Origin: Molossus alvarezi
Taxonomy: Eukaryota; Chordata; Mammalia; Chiroptera; Molossidae
NCBI GenBank assembly: GCA_037176705.1
Contig: CM073886.1
Coordinates: 129,486,001 to 129,550,000 of the forward strand
Length of the DNA stretch: 64,000 nucleotides
Reading direction: 5' to 3'
In this document: positions 34,127 through 46,125 of the stretch, piece by piece
How positions within the stretch are numbered: position 1 is the first letter of the stretch
How the letters are laid out: each line of letters begins with the position of its first letter
Notes under the pieces: model-generated
The model's input: only the letters and a program-made list of their open reading frames with translations
Databases searched by the model: none
What the model was told of the DNA's origin: nothing
Program-made: the position numbers and the translations under genes

Positions 34127-36589
34127 TTAATGAAAACATACTAAAAAATAAAAATTAAAATTAATAGCATGCGTGCAGTGAGAAAAAGAAAATGATAGGA
34201 AGAGAACACTTGAATTGAATAAAGGGAGTGTTTTGGTACTGGTGGTGGGTGAAGAGGGAGGAGTCACCATCAGGGAGATCCAGGTGATGGTCTCCGAGGG
34301 GTCAGGTCCGGCCCTGTTCAGGACAAGGGGACCCGGCTGGGGCTGAACCCCGAGCACAGAGCAGGGGAACGCACTGCTGTGGCTTCAAGGAGCTGATCCG
34401 TTCAGAGCGAAGGAGAAGGGGGAGCCTCGGAGACTAAGGGGAGCTAAGACAGTCAGAACTGTTTCTGGGAGCAGCGTGTGAGGAGAATCCTTTGAGACCA
34501 AGCAAGAGTTACATCCAGAGATTTGAGCGAGCCACTGTGAGCTCAGTCTGAGTGAGAAAATTCTGATTTCGATTCTATTTTTAGACTGTTTTGACCTACT
34601 TCGAAATCTCCCCAAAGCTCACAACCTTTCTGCTTTCCCCCTGGACGGCCGCTGTGAGGTCATAGGCGGCCTGTTGGCCTAATGACAAAGGTGTGTTTAA
34701 ACCTTTTCCACCTCTAAAATCAAATTTCACTGATTTTTTGCATCATAGCAAACTGATTCTAGCATATTCGTATGCAAATGTTAAAAGGGATCCTAATTGC
34801 TTTGCCTATCCCAACCAGGCCTTTACACTGGCCTTTCTTCCCCAGGATCATTGCTTTTCAAATGGGTAAATTAGAACATATTTCTGAATCCTGGAAGAGA
34901 AATACAGAGCTAGGGGAGTTTCAGGAAGGATCGAGGGTTTGTGAGGCAGTGGATTTTGAAGGATTTCTTACATCGCCTTACAGAATTGGCCACAGGTAAT
35001 ATACAATCTATCTGTATGTTTTTATATATGTTTATACAATATCTATCTGCTTATCTATATTAGAAGTATTACCTGTGCATTAGGGATGTTTTTCTTTCCT
35101 GAAATGATAGAGAGAAAAGATTAGGCTGTAGCTGTATAAATATTTCTCTCTTATTGCAGAGTGTATAAAAATAAAACGACACTTTCAAAATACTTTACCC
35201 TGAAAACTTTTCTATTACTCGGGGAAGCTCTTCTTAACGGCTTCCTTCGAGTTTGGTTTGTGATTTACTGGGACCATTTAGAGACAGCTCATATTTTCTA
35301 GACATACTGTAGATATTTTAATGCCTTAATCAATTTTTGCCACTTTAGTTCCTCTACTGGGCTAGATTAATCTTCCCCGAGGTTCCCAACTTTCAAAGAA
35401 GATCACTTATCAAAATCATCTTTACAGGAAAAAATGAAGCTGCAATTAAAGAAAACATACTCATCTCTCCAAGTCATATATCACAAATATTGTTAACTAT
35501 GCTATAAACAGCCTTCAGAATAAAGACAAGGTAAATGTAGTCTTCAGTTCTAGAAAATGTGTAAAAATGAATATCGCCTGCTTTTCAAGTGAAGTTAATT
35601 TGATTTTACTCCACTAATGTATTATAATGTCAAGTCCAAAATAGTGGAGGCGCCATACCCAGAATTTGTGGTATGGGTGAAAATAAGGCTTTAAAATGGG
35701 GGGAGAGGGGAGAAGGTGTAGGAAACCCTGTACGAACAAATCCTCAATATTTAATTTGTGGAATATTCTATTCAATAGGACTGTGATCATGTAATTGTCT
35801 TCCACAGGCGTTTATATCCACCATGAGCATCTTCTTCTTGACAATAACCTCCTCCAACCGGCTCTTTGGGAAGACCTCTGCTACCACACCACGGGACTTA
35901 GAAAAAAAGGGAGGGATTGCTTTAGTCTTCCTCTGTAAGAGCAAAGACAACACACTGGGCTGGCTATGTTTTTCTCTCTTTTCCCCTAAGTGAACAGGCT
36001 CCAGGAATACGGATCCTAACCAGCTTACCAAGGCAACAGGATCTATGCCTCTCAACGTCTCCCCTACGATGCCATTCCCCTTGGGTAACCAGCAGTCAAG
36101 AAAGAAGCCACGTTCTCAGACAGGCCTCCGCTGACCTGCTTCTCAAGATCCTCTTGATGTCCGCATTGATGCGCACAGTGAATGTGGACAGATCCAGAGG
36201 TTCAGCCTTGAACTGCCCAAATCGTTCTCCAAGGCACATTCTCGGACACATAGGAATTGAACAAGGGCTTACGTTTTCCAAAAAGGAACTAAAACCTGGA
36301 CCACCTCTAAAATACATTTAAAATTGTTTCTATCTGCAGCCAAAGTTTGACATGGAAACGCTTCTACCCCTCTCTACCTTAACACCCATATTTGCTGTCA
36401 TTTCATCCATCTGGTTCTGGGCCATCATTTCTGTGAATGGCGCTGAGAGATGTATTCATCACCAAACACTTCTGTGATTGTCATTTGCTGCTCTGGTCAG
36501 CCTGGAAATATGGTAATTCTGGACAGGAGTGGAGGAAACTTTGGGTTGAGACTCAAGGAACTTGTGAGAGACGGGTCCCTGGCTGGACT
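34127..36589. other. unique DNA
   Basis: No transposon recognised. Two minus-strand frames (36317-36096 and 36055-35768) have plausible protein-like composition but are in different segments, with stops between and no motif I know. They could be a decayed retrocopy or chance. Confidence 0.4.
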
Positions 36590-36663
36590 CCAGTGTTAAC
36601 TTTTGGAAGCCAGACACAAAGTCTCAGTGGGCCTCAGTTTCCCCCAGCTATAAAATGCGGAGT
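36590..36663 (-). repeat. MIR fragment
   Basis: 'gtgggcctcagtttccccc' followed by 'agctataaaatg' matches the reverse-orientation MIR segment '…gagcctcagtttcc…tgtaaaatg'. It is cut off by the VES that follows. Confidence 0.6.
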
Positions 36664-36883
36664 CAGCCCTGTCAGTGTGGCTCAGTGGTTGAGTATCAAC
36701 TCATGCTCCAAGAGGTTGCCAGTTTGATTCCCAGTCAGGGCACATGCCCAGGTTGTGGGCCAGATCCCCAGTGGGGGGCAGGCAGGAGGCGGCCAGTCAA
36801 TGTTCTCTCTCATTGACATTTCTATCTCTCTCTCCCTTAACCTTCTTCTCTCTCTAAAATCAATGAAGAAAAACATTTTTTAA
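36664..36883 (+). mobile_element. VES SINE (short subtype)
   Basis: 'cagccctgtcagtgtggctc', B box 'cagtttgattcccagtcagg', body 'gcaggcaggaggcggcca', end 'aaatcaatgaagaaaaac'. Confidence 0.93.
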
Positions 36884-37299
36884 ATGATTGTCCAAGTTAC
36901 AGTGCTCTCTGGAGTTTGTCCTGGCCTTAAGATTCTCTGTTTGAAAGCCTTTGTCCAAAGTAGAAGCTTCAACCATTCCAAAGAGTCTACAACAAGGACA
37001 CTGTGACAGAGGCTTATATCAATATCAACTCTAACTTCTCAACGTCTCCCGTTTACCTCTAGGCATTTAATACCTGCGCTTGCAGCGAGGAGAGGCGTAT
37101 ACTCCCCGCCCCTGCTTTCTCTGCTCAGAGCTGCCCCGTGGTCCTGAGGGTCCATCCAGGGCCCTGCAGTCAGGGGGCACAGGCCACCGTTGACCATCAC
37201 TCAGAAAACAGAACCCAGTCATGCAAGGCATTTTGGGGGGCTGGCGGTGCTCCCTCCCGATCTTGTTCAGCTGAGGCTGCAGACTGGGGAGGCCAGGGC
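36884..37299. other. unique DNA
   Basis: Nothing recognised. Confidence 0.45.
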
Positions 37300-37966
37300 C
37301 AGGGTAAGTGGAAACCTGATTCAGCCTTCGAAAGGGACCTGTGAACGATATGCTCGGGGAACGCGGGTGCCTCGTCTGCTCAGCGATTCGTGTGGGCTCG
37401 CCCCTCCATGTCTCTGGACGACCTCATCCATCTCCCCCATGCCCTCCGACCACAGGGCCTGCTTGCAGCCTTTCGCTCTTACGGGCTCTCAGGAGGCCTC
37501 GGCTTTTGCAGGAGCTGGAGCCGCACGAGGGAGCGATCGTTTCTTCCCAGGAGTGAGCCCCGGGATCGTATTATGCTTGCTTCCAGCCCCTGCGGTCCCT
37601 GCTGCGATCGAGTTTCCTACTGACTGCAAGCTGGCGCTGCCGGTATGTATCTCCTCTGCGAGCCAGGAGCCCGGGCGTGCTCGCGTCTCCTCCCCGTCGT
37701 CCCGACAGGCGTGGTCACCTGCCCTTCGCAGGCTGGACTCGTTCTTGGCAGCCCTGTCAGGACAGGGCTTGTGGCCCTCACTCGCTCATGTCGCTGTTGT
37801 GGCTGAGAAGCCGGAGCAGGCAGTGCGAGGGCACAGTGTGCACATCCCACAGGACACAGCGAAGGACTTCGGGAACCCGACAGGGAGGGAGAGGCTGGAG
37901 GTCCGCGGGGAGGTCTCACGGTGGCCTGGGCCTTGTCCTGCTCCACGGAGGGTTTTGAAGAAGTGA
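37300..37966. other. GC- and CpG-richer segment with long chance frame
   Basis: Many CpG sites, for example 'gctcggggaacgcgggtgcc'. A 258-codon plus frame (37190-37966) spans it, but 77-119 codon frames on the other plus frames and on the minus strand are open too. This is what GC-rich DNA gives by chance. It could be a small CpG island. No TATA box or exon is supported. Confidence 0.35.
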
Positions 37967-38043
37967 GGTTTGTCACGTAACGTGCAGTGAGGCCCAGTGG
38001 TCAGTGGGACAGTAAGAAAAGGTGTGACATGAAAGCATACCTT

Positions 38044-38263
38044 CGTTTTTATTCTTATTATTTTCCTTTATTAATTTTAGAAAGAGAAGAAGGGAGAGGG
38101 AGAGATAGAAACATGGATGAGAGAGAACATCGATTGGCCGCCTCCTGCATGCCCCCCACTGGGGATGGGCCCACAACCTGGGCATGTGTCCTGATCGGGA
38201 ATGGAACCGGCGACCTCTTGGTGCCTGGGCCAACGCTCAACCACTGAGCCACACGGGCTGGGC
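38044..38263 (-). mobile_element. VES SINE (short subtype)
   Basis: Reverse copy: 'ttattaattttagaaagag', 'ggccgcctcctgcatgcccc', end 'ccactgagccacacgggctg' plus ggc. The flanks agcatacctt (38034-38043) and agcatacttt (38264-38273) fit a 10-bp target duplication with one mismatch. Confidence 0.93.
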
Positions 38264-38384
38264 AGCATACTTTAGATTTAATATGCATCAGTGGGCTGTC
38301 CTCCAGGTCCCCAGTTTGGAGAAATTTGGCAAGTCCGATCCAAAGCAGTGCAGATGACAAGCGGTCGGACACAAGCATTGTGTG

Positions 38385-38525
38385 GTGCCTTGGAATTCAC
38401 AGCCTTTCAAATCCTTCGTCTCCTTGATCTTCACCAAGGCGCTGAAGCACAGGCCGGGCAGGGATCCATAGGCTCATTTTAGAGGGGAGGAAACAGAGAC
38501 CAAGAGAATACAAGAGTCAATCAAC
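38385..38525 (+). mobile_element. MIR-family SINE fragment
   Basis: 'gaattcacagcctttcaaat', 'tgatcttcaccaaggcgct', 'ggctcattttagaggggagg', 'aaacagagaccaagagaat' follow the MIR/MIR3 order. Confidence 0.65.
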
Positions 38526-38530
38526 AAATA

Positions 38531-38660
38531 CAGGTCTGGGCAAAAGTAGCTTTACAGTTGTTTGCATAGGAAAAAATACAACAACGAATAAATAATAATG
38601 GAAGCATGGACTTTGCATTTTGCGTACCCACAACTGTACGCTGACTTTTGCCCCACCCTG
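38531..38660. mobile_element. mariner-like MITE, 130 bp
   Basis: It begins 'caggtctgggcaaaagtag' and ends 'ctgacttttgccccaccctg'. The 31-bp terminal inverted repeats match at 23 of 31 positions and end in acagttgt/acaactgt. It sits between TA dinucleotides at 38529-38530 and 38661-38662, the target duplication typical of Tc1/mariner. It has no coding capacity. Confidence 0.88.
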
Positions 38661-38662
38661 TA

Positions 38663-41504
38663 GATCACAGACAGAACTGAGGAGAGGGTTTCAGTCTTCA
38701 GACACCCAACATGTTGCTTTTTAATTTTGCATCAATCTGAAGAAACACAAACGAAAACGTAGCTCGCACGTGCTTTGTACCCCCTCTAGGCTTACATTTA
38801 TTTCCTTGTCTGGGTGCTTCCGATGTGTCTGCAGCACAACAGTTACCTTCCTTACAGAAGAGAAGAGCAGAAATCGGGTCTCGTGTTAAGTAGATTACGC
38901 TTAGCTGCTAGGAGAATTTCCCCACTGCATTGCCCTGTTGCGTTCCAGATGGTATTTGAGCTGTTTTCTCGTCTTCGAAGCAAAGGGGCGAGGCTGTGTT
39001 CGGCTCACTCTGTGCCACCGTCATTAGCAGACTGGGAGGCAAAGAAAGACCCGGAGCTGTGAGGGAAGGTGATTATACAGCATCACAAGTGCGGTGCATT
39101 ATGCATGTTTTAAAACTGGATGCGGTATTCACGTTCTAAAGTGTTTCCTTATGAATTACCTCCAGCCTTTGGTGTACTGTTCCGTCTCACCGCAAACATA
39201 ACCCTTACACAGATCCCAATCAGCTCGTTTGTCCTCCATACACCACACTTAAAATTTTCAAAATGTGTTTACGTCCAAAGACAAAATGTTTAGTTTCGGA
39301 GAATTCTCTCAGTGGATGGAGGGCCTTATTAGACTGATGGGAAACAGCTACTGAAATACGTCCATGTTCGTCCTTAGTCACAACTTCCCGGCGTGCTTAA
39401 GTATTCGCAATCATTTTTAATCTAGTGACGCCTATTCTTTGTTTAATGCCCTGCGGATGCATCGGAAACCAAACTGTGTATTTCGACTTTCAAGAACAAA
39501 TGAACTTTGAAAAGACTGATAAACTGGATTCAATATTTTTTCTCTTAAAAACATTTCCAATTTTAAATGAGAGCAATAGTTATTTTATGTTTTAATTATT
39601 GCCCTGATTACGTGTAGCTAAACTGATTGACCATAGTAGTGATCAGCTACACTAATTAGCTCTGAGCTGATGGAACCAGAAGGACTTAAAACATTCAGTT
39701 AGAAGAAATAAGACTAATAAAATCTGCTTTTATTTTGGATGGTCCCTGACTTTGGAAAGACTCGTGTTACGTGTCCAGGCTTCAGACGGGGATTTTAGAA
39801 AGCAACAACCTCGCATCAGTAAGACAACCAGCACAACACAAAGCCCAGGGAAACAGATTTCAGTACTAAAACTTCCTCTCTTGTTTTCTTCAAATTTAAT
39901 TTTTATAATGCTATGCATAAGTTTCTGATGATAAGCTCATAATTGACCTCTAAATAAATGGGAGCTCAAATTGCCTGGAATCGCAGGACTGAATCTCTGC
40001 CTGCGATTTCTGATATTTTACGTGCAGAAGTACAAAGCCAAGCTAACTGCCTGATTTTCAAGTTCTGTGCGTGAGTTTACCAGGGAATCATTTGCTGCAA
40101 AGACCACTGGACTGCTTTTTCTTCTTGAGACATACGCAGACTTTCCTCCCACGGTTTTTGACACGATTGCTTTTTATTCCCTGAAGTTTGATTCTAAGGC
40201 AGATAGGACCAAGATGGGTGGAGAGCAAACACACGGCTTGATAAAACCCACAGTCAAGTGTCATCTGTGCACAACCACAGCAGTGAAATCCCAAACCAGG
40301 CACAGCTCACCACTTTTTCTAAAGAAAAAAAAAAAAGAAATATCATTCAATACTCGGCGCGGTTTCATTAAATGGCTCATGGAGATCCCCGTGTTTCTCC
40401 ATGAACCTGGGTCACCTCGGCACACACCGTGGGTGATTTCTGGTTTCAGATGGAACCGTTGTGAACTCTTAGTGGGCCCAGATTTGCTTTGAGTCTTAAT
40501 GTTTATTCCTACTGAAACTCAGGAGATACAAACTGAAATAAAAACACTGTGTTCAAAGGGCTGCCTGAAAGTTGACACCAGCCAGCCCTGCGCAGCTGCG
40601 GCCCCTGTGGTCCTCTGACCAGGGTTGCTGGGAGGCTGGCCCTCCGTGAGGTCATTAATGGAGTAATGACTCCGAATTTTTATAGGCACTTCAACTGGAG
40701 ATCACAGAGCATGGTTTCATTTTCCTGCTCTTCTTGCTTCTCTCTCGGGGTTCTTTTCTGTGGGGCTGGCACAAGTAACGTCGGAGGCAAAGGAAACACA
40801 CAGGGCAGCGGGGTCCCAGCCCCGGAGGGCACCTTCTCCCTCTGGAGTCTGATGGAGACGCTGAGGGTGGCCTGCAGGCAGCCAGCCTGGGGCCAGCAGC
40901 ACTGATGACGCGCTGGCTTTGCTTCCCCACGGAGTGCCAAGCTGCAGAGGTGCTCCCCGCTCAGTGCCGGCTCTGGAATAAAGGGGGTGACCCCGGGGCT
41001 GGCAGACCCAGGAACATCACAGGAGGGTGCAGGACAGCAAGGTTCCAAACAGCGCAGGGCTGCAGGGCACCAAAGAGACAGGGCGGGTAAAGTAAGGAAG
41101 GGATAAGCCGTGTGCGTGTTTGTGCATGTGTGTGTGCGCACACGCGTGAAATAGATATGATCAAAACAGACATTGTTTTTTCTACTGTCATGAGTTTGCT
41201 AGTTGTAAGATGTGTAGGGGATTGTAGTAGGGAAGCAGACACCTGTTGTTGAGTGGAATGGAATCAGCAAATAAAGTCCTTAAAAAACTCAAATATGGAA
41301 CAAACAGAAAGTGAAAATATTATGTACATATTATACATTACTTTTTAATGATTTTTTTGGGTAATAAAAATGTGATTGTACAGCAACTAGTTTAAAAACG
41401 GACTTCACTTACGTTTTATCTGAGAACAGTGGACTCTGTGTTCTGCAATTCATTTTTATAGCCTCTGGGATTGTCCTGTGAGGGTTCTGTCTCCCTCTCT
41501 CACT
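38663..41504. other. unique DNA
   Basis: No transposon recognised over 2.8 kb. 40560-41100 is GC-richer with frames open on both strands. A short (gt)-rich, Z-DNA-type stretch lies at 41110-41148. Confidence 0.45.
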
Positions 41505-41600
41505 GTGTATAAATGTGTATATGTGTGTGTGTATATATATATATATACATATATATATATACACACACACACACATATATATGCATAGATATATAATTAT
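41505..41600. repeat. (TG)n(TA)n(CA)n simple repeat
   Basis: (GT)5 then (AT)n, one C at 41548, (AT)n then (AC)7. The two halves are complementary, so 41523-41574 is a near palindrome. Confidence 0.93.
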
Positions 41601-42984
41601 GTGTGTATACAAGTAACATACAGTCAACTTATTTTTTAAATGTAGCATAAAATATCGAATATATATCACACACATATACACATATACATGTATCTACCAT
41701 TTATGATCTGGTAAATAGGACCTCCCAGAGAATAAGAAAATGGTCTGAGTAGAAATTTCAAAGTATAAAAGACTTTATATTGAATTCAAAAACTAATTTA
41801 ATAAACTATTCATTTTAAAAACTCAAGATAAAAAATATTTGATTTCCATCTTGCTTGAAATGCTTAAATGGATTAAAATGGACAGAAAAACACTCTTAAG
41901 ATAATGACTTCTCAATATCAAGTAACTTTAAAAGCAATTTTCTAGTAGAGAAATAAAAGGGTATGTTTTTGTTTTAATGTTCCTGATTTTTAACTCTGTG
42001 ATTTAAAAATATGTATTTTATTGAAAATTTTGCAGTCTTTTCTCGAAGCTTATATTCTGGCTGTTGGACCAGGAAAGGGTCACTGGCCAAGTGAGTTTGA
42101 AATCCACAGGAGACTGAAAGCTAAATGTTACTGACTCCTGCCGCAAACAAAGTCGGATAAAAAGATCAAGATCAATGAGCAAAGATGTGAGGTCTCTCTT
42201 GAAGGGGTCCTGGGCAGTTTGCTTGCAAAGGGATCCCAAACTCAAGTACAGAGACTGGCATTTTAACGGTACACGGTATTTGAGTACATATCCCTTTTAC
42301 CTTAGACACGTATTTTGTATTTTTATAAATATACATTTCTTTTTAAGTTAAAATATATTTTTAAGTAATCAAAAACAGATTATATAGCAATGACAACTTG
42401 ACAGTTCCTTGATTTACATCATCTCAATATGATCATTGGTTCATTCAACCACGCTATGAGGTCATTATCCCACTTCGCGGACAAAAAGAACCTGTGCCTA
42501 TATGGGAACAAAACCCTCCATTTCCATCTCTGTTTTCCCTGACACACTTCCCTCTTCGGGAACACAGTGCTGCATACATGTTATATACTTATTAAATACT
42601 TCATGCTCGATTGATCAATCCGTGTGAGTCAAGATTCTTGTTCTGTGAGATGTTTACAACAACCCTTAAGAATATAGAACAAATACCTCCTAATTTTTAC
42701 CAGCTCCTTTGACTTTTTCCAGCTTTCCAGGAGTAGAGCCCAATGATTATGAGACCAGCAAACCTCCCTTCAGGAGAAAGTAGCTTTTTCTTGCTCGGAA
42801 CACCCCTCCTCTGTTCCCATGGCACCCTGCTCGATGGAGTGCAGACAGTCCACGGGGTCCCTGTCAATCACTGGACTTCCTGAGCACCCGGGCTGAGAAA
42901 CACAGAGCTGTGCAGAGAGGCTCTGGCTGAGGGCTGAAAGGAGAGAGCTGGCCTCGCAGGTCAGAGGAATCTGGGAACAGTGCC
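41601..42984. other. unique DNA, AT-rich
   Basis: Nothing recognised. Confidence 0.45.
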
Positions 42985-43078
42985 TTCCACCTGCTCGGGA
43001 CCTCGCTGTGCTCATCTGTACAGGCGTGTTTGACAGGAGAGTTTCCAGGTTTCTTCCAGCTCTGATAGTCTTGCTTCC
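42985..43078 (-). repeat. MIR fragment
   Basis: 'ctcatctgtacaggcg' followed by 'ttcttccagctctgatagtc' matches the reverse MIR/MIR3 end '…cttccagctctgacattct'. Confidence 0.55.
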
Positions 43079-43086
43079 ATTCACAT

Positions 43087-43266
43087 CTTTTTTTAATTTA
43101 AAATAATTTTTCCATTGAAAAATGTATCTTTATTGTTGAGAGTATTACAGATGTCCCTCATGCTTCTACCTTTGACCCCTCCACCCCATTCCCGCCCCAC
43201 CCCCCTTCCTTCTGAGATTCGTCAGTCTGTCCCCTACTTCCATGCCTCTGGCTGTCTGCTGGTCAG
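43087..43266 (-). mobile_element. 5'-truncated L1/HAL1 3'-UTR stub
   Basis: On the minus strand it ends 'gacatctgtaatactctcaa' then 'caataaagat', after a G-rich tract (43185-43215). This is the same 3' end as in the HAL1 at 59393-59430. It contains only 3' UTR. Confidence 0.8.
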
Positions 43267-45339
43267 ATTTCCGGGCATGGGAGGGCATGCGCAGAAATAC
43301 ATTTAGAGCAGAGACAACATTCTGAAATGAGTTTGCGAGACTCATTCCAAAGGCACACATTCTGTTTTTCTCCTCAACTGCCTTCTCATTTTTAGGTTCA
43401 TCTTTTCAAAACGACACCTTCTGAATAAGTAGATGGGGCCATAGAAGCGGCCATGAAAGCGCCCCAGTGAGGTGGCAATGAAATACGAGTCACGGTTCCC
43501 AGGATCAGAAGCGTGTCAGAGGCCCATGTCATTGAGCACGACACAACTGTCATGTGCTCCGGGGGCCAGCAAACGTGGAAGTCAAAGGGGGGGTGACATG
43601 AAAGAACCCCCCAAGTGTCAGAGCCAGTCTGGCTCCAAAGGCCCCATGTGGGAGCGTGGCAGCTGGGTCCAGGTGTGAGCCGGCAGGTGAAACGCAGGAC
43701 GGGAAGGGGGGGGCACTTTCTGTCTTTGATTCTGTCCGTAACGTGATACGCGGTGTTGAGGAAGGTCACCGACCTTTATATATTGATTTCTTCACAGTGA
43801 AGTGGGTGGAATAACACTATTTCCCTTCGTTGTATTTTTTATTATAAGACTGATATTTATAAAACGCTTGGATCCCTTTATGTGGAATGAGTCACTAATA
43901 GAAAGAACTGCATTCATTCCCACCACAACTGTTCATGAAGGAAAATGAACGGTGTCACAGAGCAATTTGCTAAACTATGTTTTGTAAGTACAAATAGGAA
44001 TTTTCTGCATCACACACAATTTAGTCTATCGAATTAGGATGAACATTAACCAAAGAGAACACAATACAGGAGCTGTAATTTAATGATCACAGGAGACAGC
44101 GCCTCCCACATAGCAAAAGGTTATCATAATTATTTACGTTTGGGTGTAGAAAGAAGACAAAATGTGTTATCTTTGGGATGGCTGCCTGCATTAAAAAAGG
44201 AAATGATCTTCTCAAAGGGTGCAGTCAGCCAAATGAATTAATTAAACTCGTCAACTTTGATAGCGGAAACAGAAATTTATACCCAATGAAGAATTGCTCT
44301 ATTTTATGGCAAGAGGTTTTCTAGAGACAAGGAAAACTTAAAAAGACACAGAGAAAGAAAATCACAATTTTTTGACATATCACCGCAGCCACATATCCAA
44401 CAGCTAACTCACATGGTGATGGATGACGCCGGACACCCAGAGACTGAGGGGTCTACCCTCATTTCCAGACTTTTTCTCACTCTCGGAATTTCCAAGATTC
44501 AGATTTAGTGGGTGCGCTGCTCCTTAGACCAGACACGCGTTTGCAGAACATCTATTAGAACCAGGGAGGGTAAACAGAAGTACTTTCTGAATTGACAACA
44601 AGTCCTGTCCAGCTGCATTTAGAGAATCACCTTTCAATCTGATCAGAACTAGATTTAGGAATAGAAGATGATAATAGACCATCTTCCCCAAGCGTCTACT
44701 GACATTACCTTCTTCTGCCTTTCTTCTATTGTAGCCTTTCCTAGACATTGAACTGAGTAAGAATTAGTGAAAGTGCTTGCTTTGGCATGGTCTTCCCCAC
44801 TGGAGTGGTTCTAAGGGTAATGATGACTCCAGCTCATAAGTATGTCCTACACGTTTGCTAAGGGGTGTGTGGTCGTGGGACCCCGCCCATCTGCTCAGAC
44901 CGCAGGATCAGAACGAAGAGACTTTTTAGCTCTATTTGTAAGACCAGAAGAAGAATAAAAGCCAAGACTAGGACCAGTTAGACAAGATGCTGAGCAGGTT
45001 GGAGTGTTGAAATGTGCTAGAAAAAGGGGTATTTCAAAGAAGGTAAATGCAGTGGTTTTTAGAAATAAGGGAATTTGGGTAACTTAAACAAGGGAGGAAG
45101 GTACTGGAAATATTTTACCGAAAAGACGGTTTAGAGATGAAGTTTACCTTTCTGTAATAGTCAGTCGTATTTTTATTGCATAGTCTCCGAATACTTGGAC
45201 TTTGATTAGATTGGGCAAACTGAAGTTGCTTCTCCCCTTCAGTGTCATGAACAATATCATAAAGCTGCATCCCTTTAAAAGTCAACGATTATACCCACAT
45301 TCGCATGAGCTGTATGAGACAAATACAAAATTATTCGTA
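43267..45339. other. unique DNA
   Basis: No transposon recognised. Frames at 43398-43769 lie on opposite strands and cancel each other. Confidence 0.45.
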
Positions 45340-45690
45340 AATTCAACTCATAATTAGGGAGTGACTACAATATGCCAAGCACACCTGTAGGTGCTGGGAA
45401 TACCTTAGAGAACAACTAAAATACTCCTGACCTCAAGGAACTCACATTCTCCTGGGGAAAGAGACAGATACTAAGCAAATAAAGATGGAAAACATGTGTA
45501 GATCAGAAGATCATACGTTTATGGAGGAAAACAAAACAGGGAGAAAGGATAGAGAATTCCCAAGCTGGGAGATAGGGTGAGGATATGCTATTTCATCTAG
45601 AAAGTTCCAGAAAGACCTCCCTGAGAAAGGGGCATTTATGACACATTTGAAGGAGCTCAGGGTGAATTTGTGTATGGCATTGGAAAGAGG
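45340..45690 (+). repeat. old mammalian interspersed repeat, family unresolved
   Basis: The order is 'atatgccaagcacacctgta', 'ggtgctgggaatacc', 'ctcaaggaactcacattctc', 'gaaagacctccctgagaaag' and 'gacacatttgaaggagctca'. This is a common ancient mammalian repeat pattern. I do not assign the family. Confidence 0.6.
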
Positions 45691-45954
45691 CTTTGAGCTT
45701 TTAAGTGACCTCATCTGAGCTAGCTGTCAATGCAACTCATCTGAAGTTCAGCTTAGTTGATTATTCTGTACCTCTATCAATGCTGATTCACTCTCATGAA
45801 GTACACATTGCAAAACACAATTGCTCTGCACTGTCATAAGTTTCATTTAAGACTGCAAATCCAAGATCTTGAGAGATTTAAATCTTTACAGTGATCATTT
45901 TTCTATAAAAAGTTACCCATGAGAAAAATGTAATCTTAGTTCTTTACTGCAATG

Positions 45955-46125
45955 CACCATTGGGTGCAGCAGAAAGCATAAAACGGAGAATTAAGAAACG
46001 TGAGTTCTAGTCCATGATATCTACAATACCTGTTAACCTCAGTTTGGAGGTTTAACCTGATTTGGATAATGAGGGCTCTGGACTACTCAACATTTCCAAA
46101 AGGGCATTCCTTAGAGCCCTAATGC
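45955..46125 (-). mobile_element. MIR SINE
   Basis: 'gcagcagaaagcataaaacg', 'gtgagttctagtccatga', 'gttaacctcagtttggaggt', 'gagggctctggactactcaa' follow the reverse MIR order (label-like start, core, end). Confidence 0.6.

Noticed and set aside
37190..37966. 258-codon plus frame as a gene
   Set aside because: Other plus frames and the minus strand are open over the same GC-rich DNA. No motif, no splice sites, no start context.
44775..44800. Possible U6 snRNA start (agtgcttgctttggca)
   Set aside because: Only the first 15 or so bases resemble U6. The rest of the gene and a T-run are missing.
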